The notes below the pieces were generated by a model. It saw only the letters and a program-made list of their open reading frames with translations, searched no databases and was not told the DNA's origin. From the NCBI GenBank assembly GCA_016197365.1, contig JACPVS010000024.1, positions 1 through 64,000 of the forward strand: a stretch of 64,000 bases of DNA, given 5' to 3'. The position numbers and the translations under genes were made by a program. This DNA is from Mycolicibacterium cosmeticum (lineage in GTDB: Bacteria > Actinomycetota > Actinomycetes > Mycobacteriales > Mycobacteriaceae). This document shows positions 1 to 9,624 of the stretch, one piece after another; within the stretch, counting starts at the first letter, position 1, and the number at the start of each line of letters is the position of its first letter.

Positions 1-169
1 CCTGCTCTACTCCAGCGACTACCCCCACTGGACCTTCGACGACCCCCGCTGGCTGGTCAAACACCTCCCCGAACACGCCCGCGAAAACATCATGTTCCGC
101 AACGGCATCAACACCTACAAACTCCCCGACACCGTCCCCGCACTCGAAGGACAGGTCCGCGTCTTCTGA
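1..169 (+). CDS. Amidohydrolase family protein, C-terminal end (5' truncated by window)
   Basis: Open frame from base 2: LLYSSDYPHWTFDDPRWLVKHLPEHARENIMFRNGINTYKLP...; SSDYPHWD-like motif typical of amidohydrolase-2 C-termini; stop at 167-169. Confidence 0.75.
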   Translation, partial: LLYSSDYPHWTFDDPRWLVKHLPEHARENIMFRNGINTYKLPDTVPALEGQVRVF

Positions 170-276
170 TCTCGGCGGGGTGGAGCGCAGCGACCCGGGA
201 ATCTGAACGGGGATGAATTCTCGTGGCGGTATCCGTTCTGGCTTGCAGAAGCGGAAACCCACACGAGAGGGACATC

Positions 277-1044
277 ATGCGCGTCGTCGTCATCGGCGGA
301 ACCGGCCTGATCGGGTCGAAGTTGGTGCACGGCTTGGCCGAACACGGTCACGACGCCGTCGCGGCGTCGCCCCGGACCGGGGTGAACGCCGTCACCGGCG
401 AAGGACTGGCCGACGCGCTCACCGGCGCAGCGGTCGTGGTGGATGTCTCGAACTCCCCCACCTTCGAAGACGGGCCGGCGCTGGAATTCTTCACCACATC
501 CGCCACCCATCTGCTGGCCGCCGAGGCGGCGGCCGGGGTCGGTCACCATGTCGTGCTGTCGGTGGTCGGTACGCCGACGCTGGCCCAGCAGAGCGGGTAC
601 TTCGACGCGAAGCTGACCCAGGAAAAGCTCATCGCCGCCGGGCCGATCCCCTACACCATCGTCCGCGCCACCCAGTTCTTCGAATTCCTGGATACCATCG
701 CCGATTCTGCGACCGTGGACGGTGCGGTCCGGTTGCCGGCCAAAGGAATTCAGCCGATGGCCGCGGTGGACGTCGCCGAAGGTGTCGCAGTCGCCGCACT
801 CGGCGACCCGGTCAACGGCATCGTTGAGATCGGCGGCCCGGAACGCTTCACGCTGCCGGATCTGATCCGGACCGCCCTCACCGCGCACGGGGACCAGCGC
901 TCCGTGGTCACCGCCCCGGCCGCGACGTACTGGGGCATCGACATCGAGGACGACACCCTGGTGCCGGCCCCCGGTGCGACCTTCTTCGAGACCCGCTTCG
1001 CCGACTGGGTGCTCGAGCACGCGGCCACTCGACACCGAAAGTGA
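277..1044 (+). CDS. NAD(P)-binding NmrA/SDR-a family protein
   Basis: MRVVVIGGTGLIGSKLV Rossmann motif; ATG at 277 after a purine-rich GAGAGG. Confidence 0.85.
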   Translation: MRVVVIGGTGLIGSKLVHGLAEHGHDAVAASPRTGVNAVTGEGLADALTGAAVVVDVSNSPTFEDGPALEFFTTSATHLLAAEAAAGVGHHVVLSVVGTPTLAQQSGYFDAKLTQEKLIAAGPIPYTIVRATQFFEFLDTIADSATVDGAVRLPAKGIQPMAAVDVAEGVAVAALGDPVNGIVEIGGPERFTLPDLIRTALTAHGDQRSVVTAPAATYWGIDIEDDTLVPAPGATFFETRFADWVLEHAATRHRK

Positions 1045-1051
1045 TACGGCC

Positions 1052-1450
1052 GTGGACATTTACGAAGCGGTCGCCAGCCGGCATGCGGTACGCGGCTGCA
1101 CCGACCAGTCGGTCCCGCCCGAGACAGTGCGCCGCGTCCTGTCCGCGGCGGGTGTCGCTCCGCCGGGTTCCGACATCCAGCCGTGGACCATCTATGTGGT
1201 GACGGGTGCGCCGCTCGTAGAACTCAAGAAGCGAGCCGTCGAACGCGTGACGGCCGGAATCGCCTGGGACGACCGCGAGTACGACATGTACCCGCAGGCG
1301 ATGCCGTCGATCTACCACGAGCGCCGCGCCGCATTCGGCCGGGAACGCTACAGCGCGCTCGGCATCGAACGGGAGGACTGGGAGGCCCGTGCCCTCCCGA
1401 GAACGGGCCGCGCCCCGCTCGCCGAGACGGTCACCTTCATCGACGGCTGA
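1052..1450 (+). pseudogene. Nitroreductase family protein, apparently C-terminally truncated
   Basis: VDIYEAVASRHAVRGCTDQSVPPETVRRVLSAAGVAPPGSDIQPW is a nitroreductase N-terminus, but the ORF ends at about 132 aa. Confidence 0.55.
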
Positions 1451-1497
1451 GCCGCTCGCTAGCATTCAAGATCGAATCTAGAGACGCGGTGGTGGCG

Positions 1498-4287
1498 ATG
1501 GCGAGGCAAGCGGGGGCACCGGGGGTGGCGCTGCATGGCCGCAGCCGTGAATGCACGGCGCTGACGGACCTGGTCACCCAGGTGCGCTCCGGGGCCGGCC
1601 AGACTTTGGTGCTACGTGGTGAAGCAGGCATCGGTAAGACCGCGCTGCTCGGCCACGTATCCTCGGCCGCAACCGATTTCCAGATCATCCAGGTGGCCGG
1701 CGTCGAGTCGGACATGGAGCTGGCGTTCGCCGGCCTGCAGCAGATGTGCGCGCCGCTGATGGGTCACCTCGGCACGCTGGCCGAGCCGCAACGCGACGCC
1801 CTTTCGGTGGCGTTCGGATACGGCGTCGGCCCGACCCCGGACCGGTTTCTCGTCGGGCTCGCCGTGCTGAGTCTGCTCGCGGCGGCCGCCGAGGACCGGC
1901 CGCTGCTCTGCCTGATCGACGATGCCCAGTGGCTCGACCAGGTGTCGGTGCAGACGCTGGCGTTCGTGGCGCGCCGGCTGCTGGCGGAGCGGGTGGCCAT
2001 GGTGTTCGCCATCCGCGACGGTTATGGTGAGTTGCTGTCCGGTCTGCCCGAACTCATGGTCACCGGTCTCTCCAATGCCGACGCCCGGAAACTGCTGGAA
2101 TCGGTGATGCTCGGCGGAATCGACCCGCTGGTCCGCGACCGTATCGTGGCGGAGACGCGCGGTCTGCCGCTCGCCCTGGTCGACGTGCCGCGCACCGCAA
2201 CCGCCACCGAGTTGGCGGGCGGGTTCTGGATCGCGGGCAAACGATCGTCGACCGCGGCGATCGAGACCGGATTCGTCGCGCGGATCACCGCCCTGCCCAA
2301 CGACACTCAACGGTTGCTGCTGGTCGCCGCCGCCGAACCGGTGGGTGATGCGGCACTGTTCCTGCGGGCAGCCGCACGGTTGGGCATTCCGGTGGACGCG
2401 CTGGCACCGGCCGAGGCGGCGGGGATCATCGAGTTCGGGCACCGGATGCGGTTCCACCATCCACTGATGCGTTCGGCCGCGTACCGCGCCGCCGACCTCG
2501 TCGACCGCCGGGCCGTGCACGGCGCCCTCGCCGAGGCGACCGACGCGGTGGCCGACCCAGACCGCCGGGCATGGCACGCCGCCAGCGCCGCCACCGGTCC
2601 CGACGACACGGTCGCGGCCGAGCTCGAGGCCTCTGCCGACCGCGCCCAGAGCCGGGGTGGAATCGCCGCGGCGGCAGCATTTTTGGAGCGTTCCGCGGTC
2701 CTCACCCTGGATCCGGAGTTGCGTGGGTCCCGGGCGATCGCCGCGGCACAGACCAAACGTGATGCGGCCGCGCCGGAGGCCGCCTATGAGCTGCTGTCAC
2801 TGGCGGAAGCCGGCTCGCTCTCGGCCCTGCAACGGGCCCAGGTCGGCCGGATGCGGGCACAGATGGACTTCGTCCGCAGCCGGTCGAAATCGTCCGGCGC
2901 TCCCCTGGTCGGTACGGCTGCCGCGCAGCTGCTCGATGCAGCCAACGGTTTGCGGCATCTCGACGACGAGCTGGCCAGGGAAACGTATCTGGAGGCATTG
3001 ACCGCGGCGATGTATGCCGGGCGCCTCGGCGCGCCGGGCCTGCTCACCGAGATCGCCGAGGCCGGCCTGACGGCGGTCGGCGGGGTGACGCAGCTGCACC
3101 GGCCGGTCGACTACCTGTTGCGCGGAATGTCGGCCCGGATCATCGACGGCCCCGGTGCGGGCTCAGCGGATTTGCGTGCGGCACTTGAGCTCTGGAACGC
3201 GCACGCCCAGGAGCACACCGGGCAGTGGTTGTACTGGCCGTTCCCCATCGCGCAGGAATCCGCTGCCCACGAGATGTGGGATGACGAGGTGCTCGAACGC
3301 ATCGCCACCGATACCGTGCGTCGCGCGCGGGACGCGGGGGCGTTGGCAGCCTTGCCGCCCGCGCTCGGGTATCGGGCCGGGGTGCATTTCTACCGCGGCG
3401 AATTCGATTCGGCCACAAGGCTGATCGAAGAATCCAAGACGATCACCGCGTCGATGGGTTACGCCCCGGTCCGGTACCACACGTTGATGTTGGCGGCGTG
3501 GCGAGGCGCCGTCGCCGAAGCCCAGGACATCATCGAGGCCGCGGCCTCCGACGGCACGGCCCGCGGCGAGGGCCGCCTGCTCGGGTTGGCCGGGTTCAGC
3601 ACGGCCGTGCTCTACAACGGCCTCGGCCGGTATGACGAGGCGCTGGCCGAGGCCCGCCGGTGTTGCGAATACGAAGACCTGGGTTTCTACGGGTGGTGCC
3701 TGTACGAACTCATCGAGGCGGCCGTGCACGCCGGTGACCGGGACGCCGCCGCAGCGGCCCTGCCGAAGTTCGAGGAACGCGCCGGCGCCAGCGGCACCGA
3801 CTGGGGGCTGGGCGCCGTCGCGGCGGCGCAGGCACTCCTCGCCGACAACGACGCTGCCGAGGACGCCTTCGTCGAGGCCATCGAACGGCTGGAGCGCGCC
3901 GATATCGCGCTGCATCTGTCCCGGGCCCGGCTGTCCTACGGCGAGTGGCTGCGCCGCGCGAACCGTCGCGCCGATGCGCGCAAGCAGCTCAGCGCCGCCC
4001 ACGAGCTGTTCACCGCGATGGGTGCCCACGGTTTCGCCGAACGGGCGCGCCGCGAGCTCAATGTCAGCGGCGAGAAGGTCCGCAAACAGCCTGTCGGTTC
4101 CGGCGACGAGCTGACCGCCCAGGAGGAGCAGATCGCCCGGCTGGCTCGCGACGGGCTGACCAACCAGGAGATCGGTGCGCAGCTGTTCATCAGCACCCAC
4201 ACGGTGGAATGGCACCTGCGCAAGGTGTTCGTGAAGCTCGCGATCTCCTCCCGCAAGCAGTTGCGCACCCTGCCCTGGAGCAGCTGA
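1498..4287 (+). CDS. LuxR family regulator with AAA ATPase domain (LAL type)
   Basis: Walker A GEAGIGKTALL; C-terminal HTH LTAQEEQIARLARDGLTNQEIGAQLFISTHTVEWHLRKVFVKL. Confidence 0.9.
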   Translation: MARQAGAPGVALHGRSRECTALTDLVTQVRSGAGQTLVLRGEAGIGKTALLGHVSSAATDFQIIQVAGVESDMELAFAGLQQMCAPLMGHLGTLAEPQRDALSVAFGYGVGPTPDRFLVGLAVLSLLAAAAEDRPLLCLIDDAQWLDQVSVQTLAFVARRLLAERVAMVFAIRDGYGELLSGLPELMVTGLSNADARKLLESVMLGGIDPLVRDRIVAETRGLPLALVDVPRTATATELAGGFWIAGKRSSTAAIETGFVARITALPNDTQRLLLVAAAEPVGDAALFLRAAARLGIPVDALAPAEAAGIIEFGHRMRFHHPLMRSAAYRAADLVDRRAVHGALAEATDAVADPDRRAWHAASAATGPDDTVAAELEASADRAQSRGGIAAAAAFLERSAVLTLDPELRGSRAIAAAQTKRDAAAPEAAYELLSLAEAGSLSALQRAQVGRMRAQMDFVRSRSKSSGAPLVGTAAAQLLDAANGLRHLDDELARETYLEALTAAMYAGRLGAPGLLTEIAEAGLTAVGGVTQLHRPVDYLLRGMSARIIDGPGAGSADLRAALELWNAHAQEHTGQWLYWPFPIAQESAAHEMWDDEVLERIATDTVRRARDAGALAALPPALGYRAGVHFYRGEFDSATRLIEESKTITASMGYAPVRYHTLMLAAWRGAVAEAQDIIEAAASDGTARGEGRLLGLAGFSTAVLYNGLGRYDEALAEARRCCEYEDLGFYGWCLYELIEAAVHAGDRDAAAAALPKFEERAGASGTDWGLGAVAAAQALLADNDAAEDAFVEAIERLERADIALHLSRARLSYGEWLRRANRRADARKQLSAAHELFTAMGAHGFAERARRELNVSGEKVRKQPVGSGDELTAQEEQIARLARDGLTNQEIGAQLFISTHTVEWHLRKVFVKLAISSRKQLRTLPWSS

Positions 4288-4391
4288 CCCCAGTCCCCCG
4301 ACTACGGACTACGGACTTTCAAGGGTCCGCCACGCAAGGCCACGGATGAGGCTGGTTCCAGACCTGAGAACCCACTCACCCGGAGGTAGGC

Positions 4392-4988
4392 ATGAACACG
4401 CTCCTGACGCTGACAGCTGTACCCGACACACTCGAATCCGACACCGAACTCGCGGCACGTTTCGCCAACGAGACCCGGCCACTGTTCGACGTGCTGCACC
4501 GCGGCGCCCGCCGGCTGACCCGTACCGAGGCCGACGCCGAGGACCTGTTGCAGGACACGCTGTTGCACGCCTACACCGGATTCCGGAAGTTCCGGGCCGG
4601 CACCAACCTCAAGGCGTGGCTGTTCCGGATCATGTACAACCGGTGGGTCAGCAATCACCGTGGCAAGCAGCGGCGCCCGGCCGAGGTCGCGGTGGAGGAG
4701 ATCACCGACCGGGACCTGGCCCGCGCCGCCACCCATCAGCCGGGTGGATTGCGTTCCGCCGAAGCGGTGGTGCTCGCCACCCTGCCCGACCCTGCACTGA
4801 CCGAGGCACTCGCCGAACTGCCCGACGGTTTCACCGAGGCGATGTTCTACGCCTATGTCGAGGGCTACACCTACGCCGAGACCGCCGCCATCATGGACAT
4901 CCCGATGGGCACCGTGATGTCGCGGGTATCCCGTGGCCGCCAGCGCCTGCGCACCTCGCTGACGCCCCTCGAACAGCGAATCGCATAG
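4392..4988 (+). CDS. RNA polymerase sigma factor, ECF family
   Basis: Sigma2 DAEDLLQDTLLHAYTGFRKFRAGTNLKAWLFRIMYN and sigma4 YTYAETAAIMDIPMGTVMSRVSRGRQRLR. Confidence 0.9.
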   Translation: MNTLLTLTAVPDTLESDTELAARFANETRPLFDVLHRGARRLTRTEADAEDLLQDTLLHAYTGFRKFRAGTNLKAWLFRIMYNRWVSNHRGKQRRPAEVAVEEITDRDLARAATHQPGGLRSAEAVVLATLPDPALTEALAELPDGFTEAMFYAYVEGYTYAETAAIMDIPMGTVMSRVSRGRQRLRTSLTPLEQRIA

Positions 4989-4995
4989 GAGAGAA

Positions 4996-5712
4996 ATGGA
5001 ACTCGCACGTCAGACGGCCCTGGTCACCGGGGGCACCGCGGGGATCGGGCTGGCGTCCGCCCGGCTGCTCGTCACGGCGGGCGCGTCGGTCATCATCACC
5101 GGCCGCGACGCCGACCGCGGCAATACCGCCGCGGCGCAGATCGGTGCCCGCTTCGTCCGCACCGACCTGGCCGATATCGAATCGGTGAAAGCGCTTGTGC
5201 ACCAGGCGGGTGACGTCGACATCCTGGTCAACAACGCCGCCGGGTTTCCCGCCGCCCTGACCGTCGACCAGGAGATCGGCCCGTTCGAGCGGACTTTCGA
5301 CACCAATGTCCGGGGGCTGTATTTTCTCACCGCCGGCCTGGTTCCCGGCATGCTCGCCCGTCGGCGGGGCAGCATCGTCAACGTCACCACGATGGTCGCC
5401 ACCAAAGGGGTGCCCGGCGCGTCGGCTTACAGCGCGTCCAAGGCGGCGGTGGAGTCGCTGACCCGAACCTGGGCCGCCGAGTTCGGCGCGAGCGGCGTAC
5501 GGGTGAACAGCGTGGCACCCGGACCCACCAGAACCGAAGGTGTGCAAGCGGAATGGGGTGACACCAACGAGGAGCTGGGCCGCTCCCTTCCGCTGGGGCG
5601 TACTGCCGCACCCGAGGAGATCGCGCAGGCGGTGCTGTTCCTCGCCTCGCCCCGCGCCAGTTTCATCACCGGTTCCACCCTGCACGCCGACGGCGGCGGC
5701 AGTGCAATCTGA
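4996..5712 (+). CDS. SDR family oxidoreductase
   Basis: TGGTAGIGLASARLL, NNAAG, YSASKAAVESL. Confidence 0.92.
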   Translation: MELARQTALVTGGTAGIGLASARLLVTAGASVIITGRDADRGNTAAAQIGARFVRTDLADIESVKALVHQAGDVDILVNNAAGFPAALTVDQEIGPFERTFDTNVRGLYFLTAGLVPGMLARRRGSIVNVTTMVATKGVPGASAYSASKAAVESLTRTWAAEFGASGVRVNSVAPGPTRTEGVQAEWGDTNEELGRSLPLGRTAAPEEIAQAVLFLASPRASFITGSTLHADGGGSAI

Positions 5713-5726
5713 CGAAGGAGCTTTTC

Positions 5727-6149
5727 ATGACGAAGACGTATGACCCGGGCTGGGAAGATGCCCTGACCGTGGTGCAAGAAGTGATGCCCCCGTTCATCCC
5801 CGACGGCGCACATGCGATGACCGTCGTCATCGAGTACCCGCCTGGCAGTGCCGGTGCCCCCCCGCACAAGCATCCCAGCGGACCGGCGTTCGGCTACATG
5901 CTCGAAGGCGAGATGTTGTTCGAACTCGAAGGCGAGCCGCCGCGGGTGATCCGGGCCGGCGAGGCGTTCTGGGAGCCGGGCGGTGACATCATCCACTACT
6001 CGGATGCCAACAACCGCTCCGATATCAGGAGCCGGTTCCTGGTCACCATGCTGTGTGTGCCCGGCCAGCCGATGCTCACCCTGGTCGACGACGACGAGCT
6101 GGCCGCGCGGGCGCACCGGCGTGTGCCCGCCGCACCGGGGCAGGAGTGA
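5727..6149 (+). CDS. Cupin domain protein
   Basis: HKHPSGPAFGYMLEGEMLFELEGEPPRVIRAGEAFWEPGGDIIHY cupin motifs. Confidence 0.85.
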   Translation: MTKTYDPGWEDALTVVQEVMPPFIPDGAHAMTVVIEYPPGSAGAPPHKHPSGPAFGYMLEGEMLFELEGEPPRVIRAGEAFWEPGGDIIHYSDANNRSDIRSRFLVTMLCVPGQPMLTLVDDDELAARAHRRVPAAPGQE

Positions 6150-6156
6150 GCATCCG

Positions 6157-6996
6157 ATGTCCAGAATCCTTCTGCAGACGACGATCCCGGCCCACGTAGA
6201 CGACTGGGACATCTCCCGGTTCGCCAAGCTTACCGACGACTTGCGGGCAGCCGGGCACGAGGTGCTGGCACGCAATCGGTCCGGCGGCGCCGATGATGCG
6301 GTTCTCACGCACGTCGACGAGCTCGGCTTCGACCAACTGTGGCTGATGGCCGTGGACACGGGGGACGGCCTCACCCCCGCCGAGTGCGCCGCCATCCTGC
6401 GGTTCCGCCGCGTCGGCGGTGGGGTGCTCACCGCGCGGGACCACCAGGAGCTCGGCAGCTGCCTGCGCGGGCTCGGATCACTGGGAGCGGTCAACCGGTT
6501 CCACGATGCGAGCATCGATCCCGGCACCATGTGCGACGACCTCGACAATCCCGAGATATCCTGGCCCAACTATCATTCCGGTTCCAACGGCGACTACCAG
6601 CCGGTGCTGGTCGACGGGGTCGCCCACGAATTGCTGAGCACCGCCCGGACCACCAGCGGACGCATCGAATGGTTCCCCGCCCACCCGCACGAGGGTCTGG
6701 TGTCCGCCGAGGTGCCGGGCGCGCGGGTGGTCGCCCGGGGGCGCAGCGCCACCACGGGCCGGCGGTTCAACCTCGCGGTGGCACTGGACGGCGAACCGGG
6801 CCTGGGCCGCGCCCTGGCCGCGTCGACCTTCCACCACTTCGCCGACTACAACTGGGATATCGGCAGTGGTGCGCCGAGTTTCGTCACCGAAGCACCCGGC
6901 TGCGAGATCAAGGACGATCCCGCTCACCTCGACATCTTCAAAGACTACGTGCGCAATATCGCGGCCTGGCTCAGCCCATCCGGCGCACATCGCTGA
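6157..6996 (+). CDS. Hypothetical protein (ThuA/glutamine-amidotransferase-like fold suspected)
   Basis: Full-length ORF in operon; ATG 6157. Confidence 0.7.
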   Translation: MSRILLQTTIPAHVDDWDISRFAKLTDDLRAAGHEVLARNRSGGADDAVLTHVDELGFDQLWLMAVDTGDGLTPAECAAILRFRRVGGGVLTARDHQELGSCLRGLGSLGAVNRFHDASIDPGTMCDDLDNPEISWPNYHSGSNGDYQPVLVDGVAHELLSTARTTSGRIEWFPAHPHEGLVSAEVPGARVVARGRSATTGRRFNLAVALDGEPGLGRALAASTFHHFADYNWDIGSGAPSFVTEAPGCEIKDDPAHLDIFKDYVRNIAAWLSPSGAHR

Positions 6997-7996
6997 CCGC
7001 GGCAGCGAACTGGTCGGGTGCTTCCTGCGGCACGTTGTGGCCGATACCGTCGAGCGCCCGGTGCTCGTAACGGCCGGTGTACTGCGCGCGGTACCCCGCG
7101 CCGTCCTTGGCGGCTCCGTCGAAGTCGCTGCTGATGGTGATGGCGGGGACGGTGATCGGCGGTTTCATGGCGAGCCGACGTTCATCGTCGTCGTAGCGGG
7201 CCTGGCCCGGCGCCAGGCTCTGGCGCCACCGGTAGTTGTGGATCACGATAGCGACGTGGTCGGGGTTGTCGAACGCGGCGGCGGACAGGTCGTAGGTGGC
7301 GTCGTCGAAATGCCAGAGCGGTGAGGCGTTCTGCCAGATGAGCCGGTTGAAGTCCTTGGTGTTCTCCCGGTAGCCGAGTTCACCGCGCGGGGTGGCGAAG
7401 TAATACTGGTACCACCAGCCGTATTCGGCCTTGGGTGGCAGCGGAGCCAGGTTGGCCGCCAGGTTGACGACGATGTAGCCGCTGACGGCAACCAGTCCGG
7501 TCACGCGTTGGGGCCACAGGGCGGCAACGACATTGGCGGTGCGGCCACCCCAGTCGTAGCCACCGAGGATGGCGGTGGGAATCTGCAGGGCATCCATCAG
7601 GTCGATCACGTCGTGGGCGAGGGCCGACTGTTGTCCGTTGCGCACGGTGTCCGCCGAGCGGAACCGGGTGGACCCGAATCCGCGGGCGAACGGAACGATC
7701 ACCCGGAACCCCTGGCCGGCAAGGGTATCGGTGACGTCTGCGTAGCTGTGGATGTCGTAGGGCCAGCCATGGAGCAGGATCACGGGTTGGCCGTCGGCCG
7801 GACCGGCTTCGACGTAGCCGACGTTCAGTTCGCCGGCATCGATCTGCTTGACAGGCCCGAGCGGATGCTTCGGCGCGGCCGGCGGACCGGCCGGGGCGGC
7901 CGTGCCCTCTGATGCGGTGTTGCAGGCGGCGACGGTCAGCGCGCCCGCGGCGACCGTGGTGAGCCGAGCGAAGTTCCGGCGGCTGATCCCGTTCAC
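6971..7996 (-). CDS. Alpha/beta hydrolase (epoxide-hydrolase-like) with Tat/lipobox signal
   Basis: MNGISRRNFARLTTVAAGALTVAAC twin-arginine plus lipobox; HGWPYD, GGYDWGG nucleophile elbow. Confidence 0.88.
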   Translation of the reverse strand: MNGISRRNFARLTTVAAGALTVAACNTASEGTAAPAGPPAAPKHPLGPVKQIDAGELNVGYVEAGPADGQPVILLHGWPYDIHSYADVTDTLAGQGFRVIVPFARGFGSTRFRSADTVRNGQQSALAHDVIDLMDALQIPTAILGGYDWGGRTANVVAALWPQRVTGLVAVSGYIVVNLAANLAPLPPKAEYGWWYQYYFATPRGELGYRENTKDFNRLIWQNASPLWHFDDATYDLSAAAFDNPDHVAIVIHNYRWRQSLAPGQARYDDDERRLAMKPPITVPAITISSDFDGAAKDGAGYRAQYTGRYEHRALDGIGHNVPQEAPDQFAAAVSDVRRMG

Positions 7997-9552
7997 AATC
8001 CGTGCTCCGTTCTGATGAGGTCGGCGGCGCGTTCGCCGATGACGACGCAGGGCGCCATGGTGTTCCCGGTGGTCACCCGGGGCATGATCGAACCGTCGGC
8101 GATCCGGATACCTTGAAGCCCATACACATTGAGCCGGGCGTCGACCACCGACATCGCGTCCCGGCCCATCTTGGCGGTGCAGGTCTGATGCCAGTAGCTC
8201 GACGCCGCATCACGGACGAAGTGTTCCAGATCCGGACCGGTGAGGTTACCGGGCATGACCTCGCGGCGGGTGAATGGCCGCAGCGGGGCGGAGTTGCCGA
8301 TCTCACGGCACAGCGTCACCGCGGCCACCGCGGCCTTGACGTCGTCGGGGTGGGACAGCATGTTGGCGTGGATGTCGACGGGGTCGAGCGGGTTCGCCGA
8401 CCGAAGTGCGATGTGCCCCCGGCTCTTCGGTCGCACCACCCCGGCGAACAGCGTCCACCCGGCCTCGGGCAGACCGAACCGCGCGATGTTCTCGACGCTG
8501 GCCTTGGGCACCTCGGCCTGGCAGGTCTGCAGATCCGGCGACTCCATCCGGGCCGAACTGGTGGCGAAGTAAGTGGCCTCCGACGCGTTGTTGCGCGGTG
8601 CCAGTGGTTCGCGGTACTCCCACACGCAGTCGAAGCCAGGATGATCCTGCAGGTTGTGGCCGACGCCGGGCAGGTGCATCCGCAACGGCACCCCGACCCG
8701 GTCCAGGTCGGCTTCCGCTCCGACACCTGACTGCATCAAGACCTTCGGGGTGTTGATCGCACCGAGGGACAGCACCACCTCGGCGGCGGCGGTCACCTGC
8801 AGCGGACGTCCGTTGCGCAGCAGCTCCACCCCGGTGACCCGGACGCCGTCGAAGGTGAGCCGGGTGACCAGGGCACCGGTCACCACGCTGAGGTTGGGCT
8901 GATGCAGCACGGGCGCCACATAGGAGCCGAACACCGACTCGCGCCGTCCCGCCCGCGCCCGGATATCGGTGATGGCCGCGCCCGACGCGGCCTCCATCAT
9001 GCGGCCGTTCTGATTCTCATAGGTCGGGATGCCGGCGGCGGCTGCTGCCTCGACGGTCGCGGGCGCCAGCGGGTTCGGCCAGGGGGCCGGTTCGACGTAG
9101 ACCGGCCCGCCGGTGCCGCGATAACCGGGATCGGGTGCACCGTGAAAGTCTTCGATCCGCCGGTAGATGTCGAGCACCGCGTCGTATCCCCAGGCCGGGT
9201 CACCCGACTCGAACGCGAAGTAGTCCCAGTCGCTCTTGTGCCCGCGCGCCCAGACCATCAGGTTGATGCTCGAGCCGCCGCCGAGCACCTTGCCCATCGA
9301 CAGTGGCACCGACCGGCCGTTGACGTGGGCGCTGGGCACGGCCGAGAAGGCCCAGTCGCGTGCACTGCCCAGGTTGCGCGGCCATTGATCGGCCGCGCTG
9401 ACACTGGGCACCCTGTCATCGCCGCCCGCTTCGAGGAGCAGCACCGACACCGCGGGGTTTTCCGCGAGCCGACGGGCAACGACGGACCCTGAGGTGCCGG
9501 CACCGCAGACGATGAAGTCGTAGGCCGGGGCGATCGAGGTGATGATGGGCAT
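7993..9552 (-). CDS. GMC family oxidoreductase
   Basis: YDFIVCGAGTSGSVVARRL FAD motif; GKVLGGGSSINLMVWARGHKSDWD; start at 9552 preferred over 9588. Confidence 0.92.
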   Translation of the reverse strand: MPIITSIAPAYDFIVCGAGTSGSVVARRLAENPAVSVLLLEAGGDDRVPSVSAADQWPRNLGSARDWAFSAVPSAHVNGRSVPLSMGKVLGGGSSINLMVWARGHKSDWDYFAFESGDPAWGYDAVLDIYRRIEDFHGAPDPGYRGTGGPVYVEPAPWPNPLAPATVEAAAAAGIPTYENQNGRMMEAASGAAITDIRARAGRRESVFGSYVAPVLHQPNLSVVTGALVTRLTFDGVRVTGVELLRNGRPLQVTAAAEVVLSLGAINTPKVLMQSGVGAEADLDRVGVPLRMHLPGVGHNLQDHPGFDCVWEYREPLAPRNNASEATYFATSSARMESPDLQTCQAEVPKASVENIARFGLPEAGWTLFAGVVRPKSRGHIALRSANPLDPVDIHANMLSHPDDVKAAVAAVTLCREIGNSAPLRPFTRREVMPGNLTGPDLEHFVRDAASSYWHQTCTAKMGRDAMSVVDARLNVYGLQGIRIADGSIMPRVTTGNTMAPCVVIGERAADLIRTEHGL

Positions 9553-9624
9553 GAGCTCATCTGACCCGCCACACATCATCACGTCCAACGATTCTTTTCA
9601 ATTGAAGTCATCTATGGTGCAGAT

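Noticed and set aside
5727-6149. Cupin as ChrR-type anti-sigma for the adjacent ECF sigma
   Set aside because: No N-terminal zinc anti-sigma motif; the sequence is a plain single-domain cupin.
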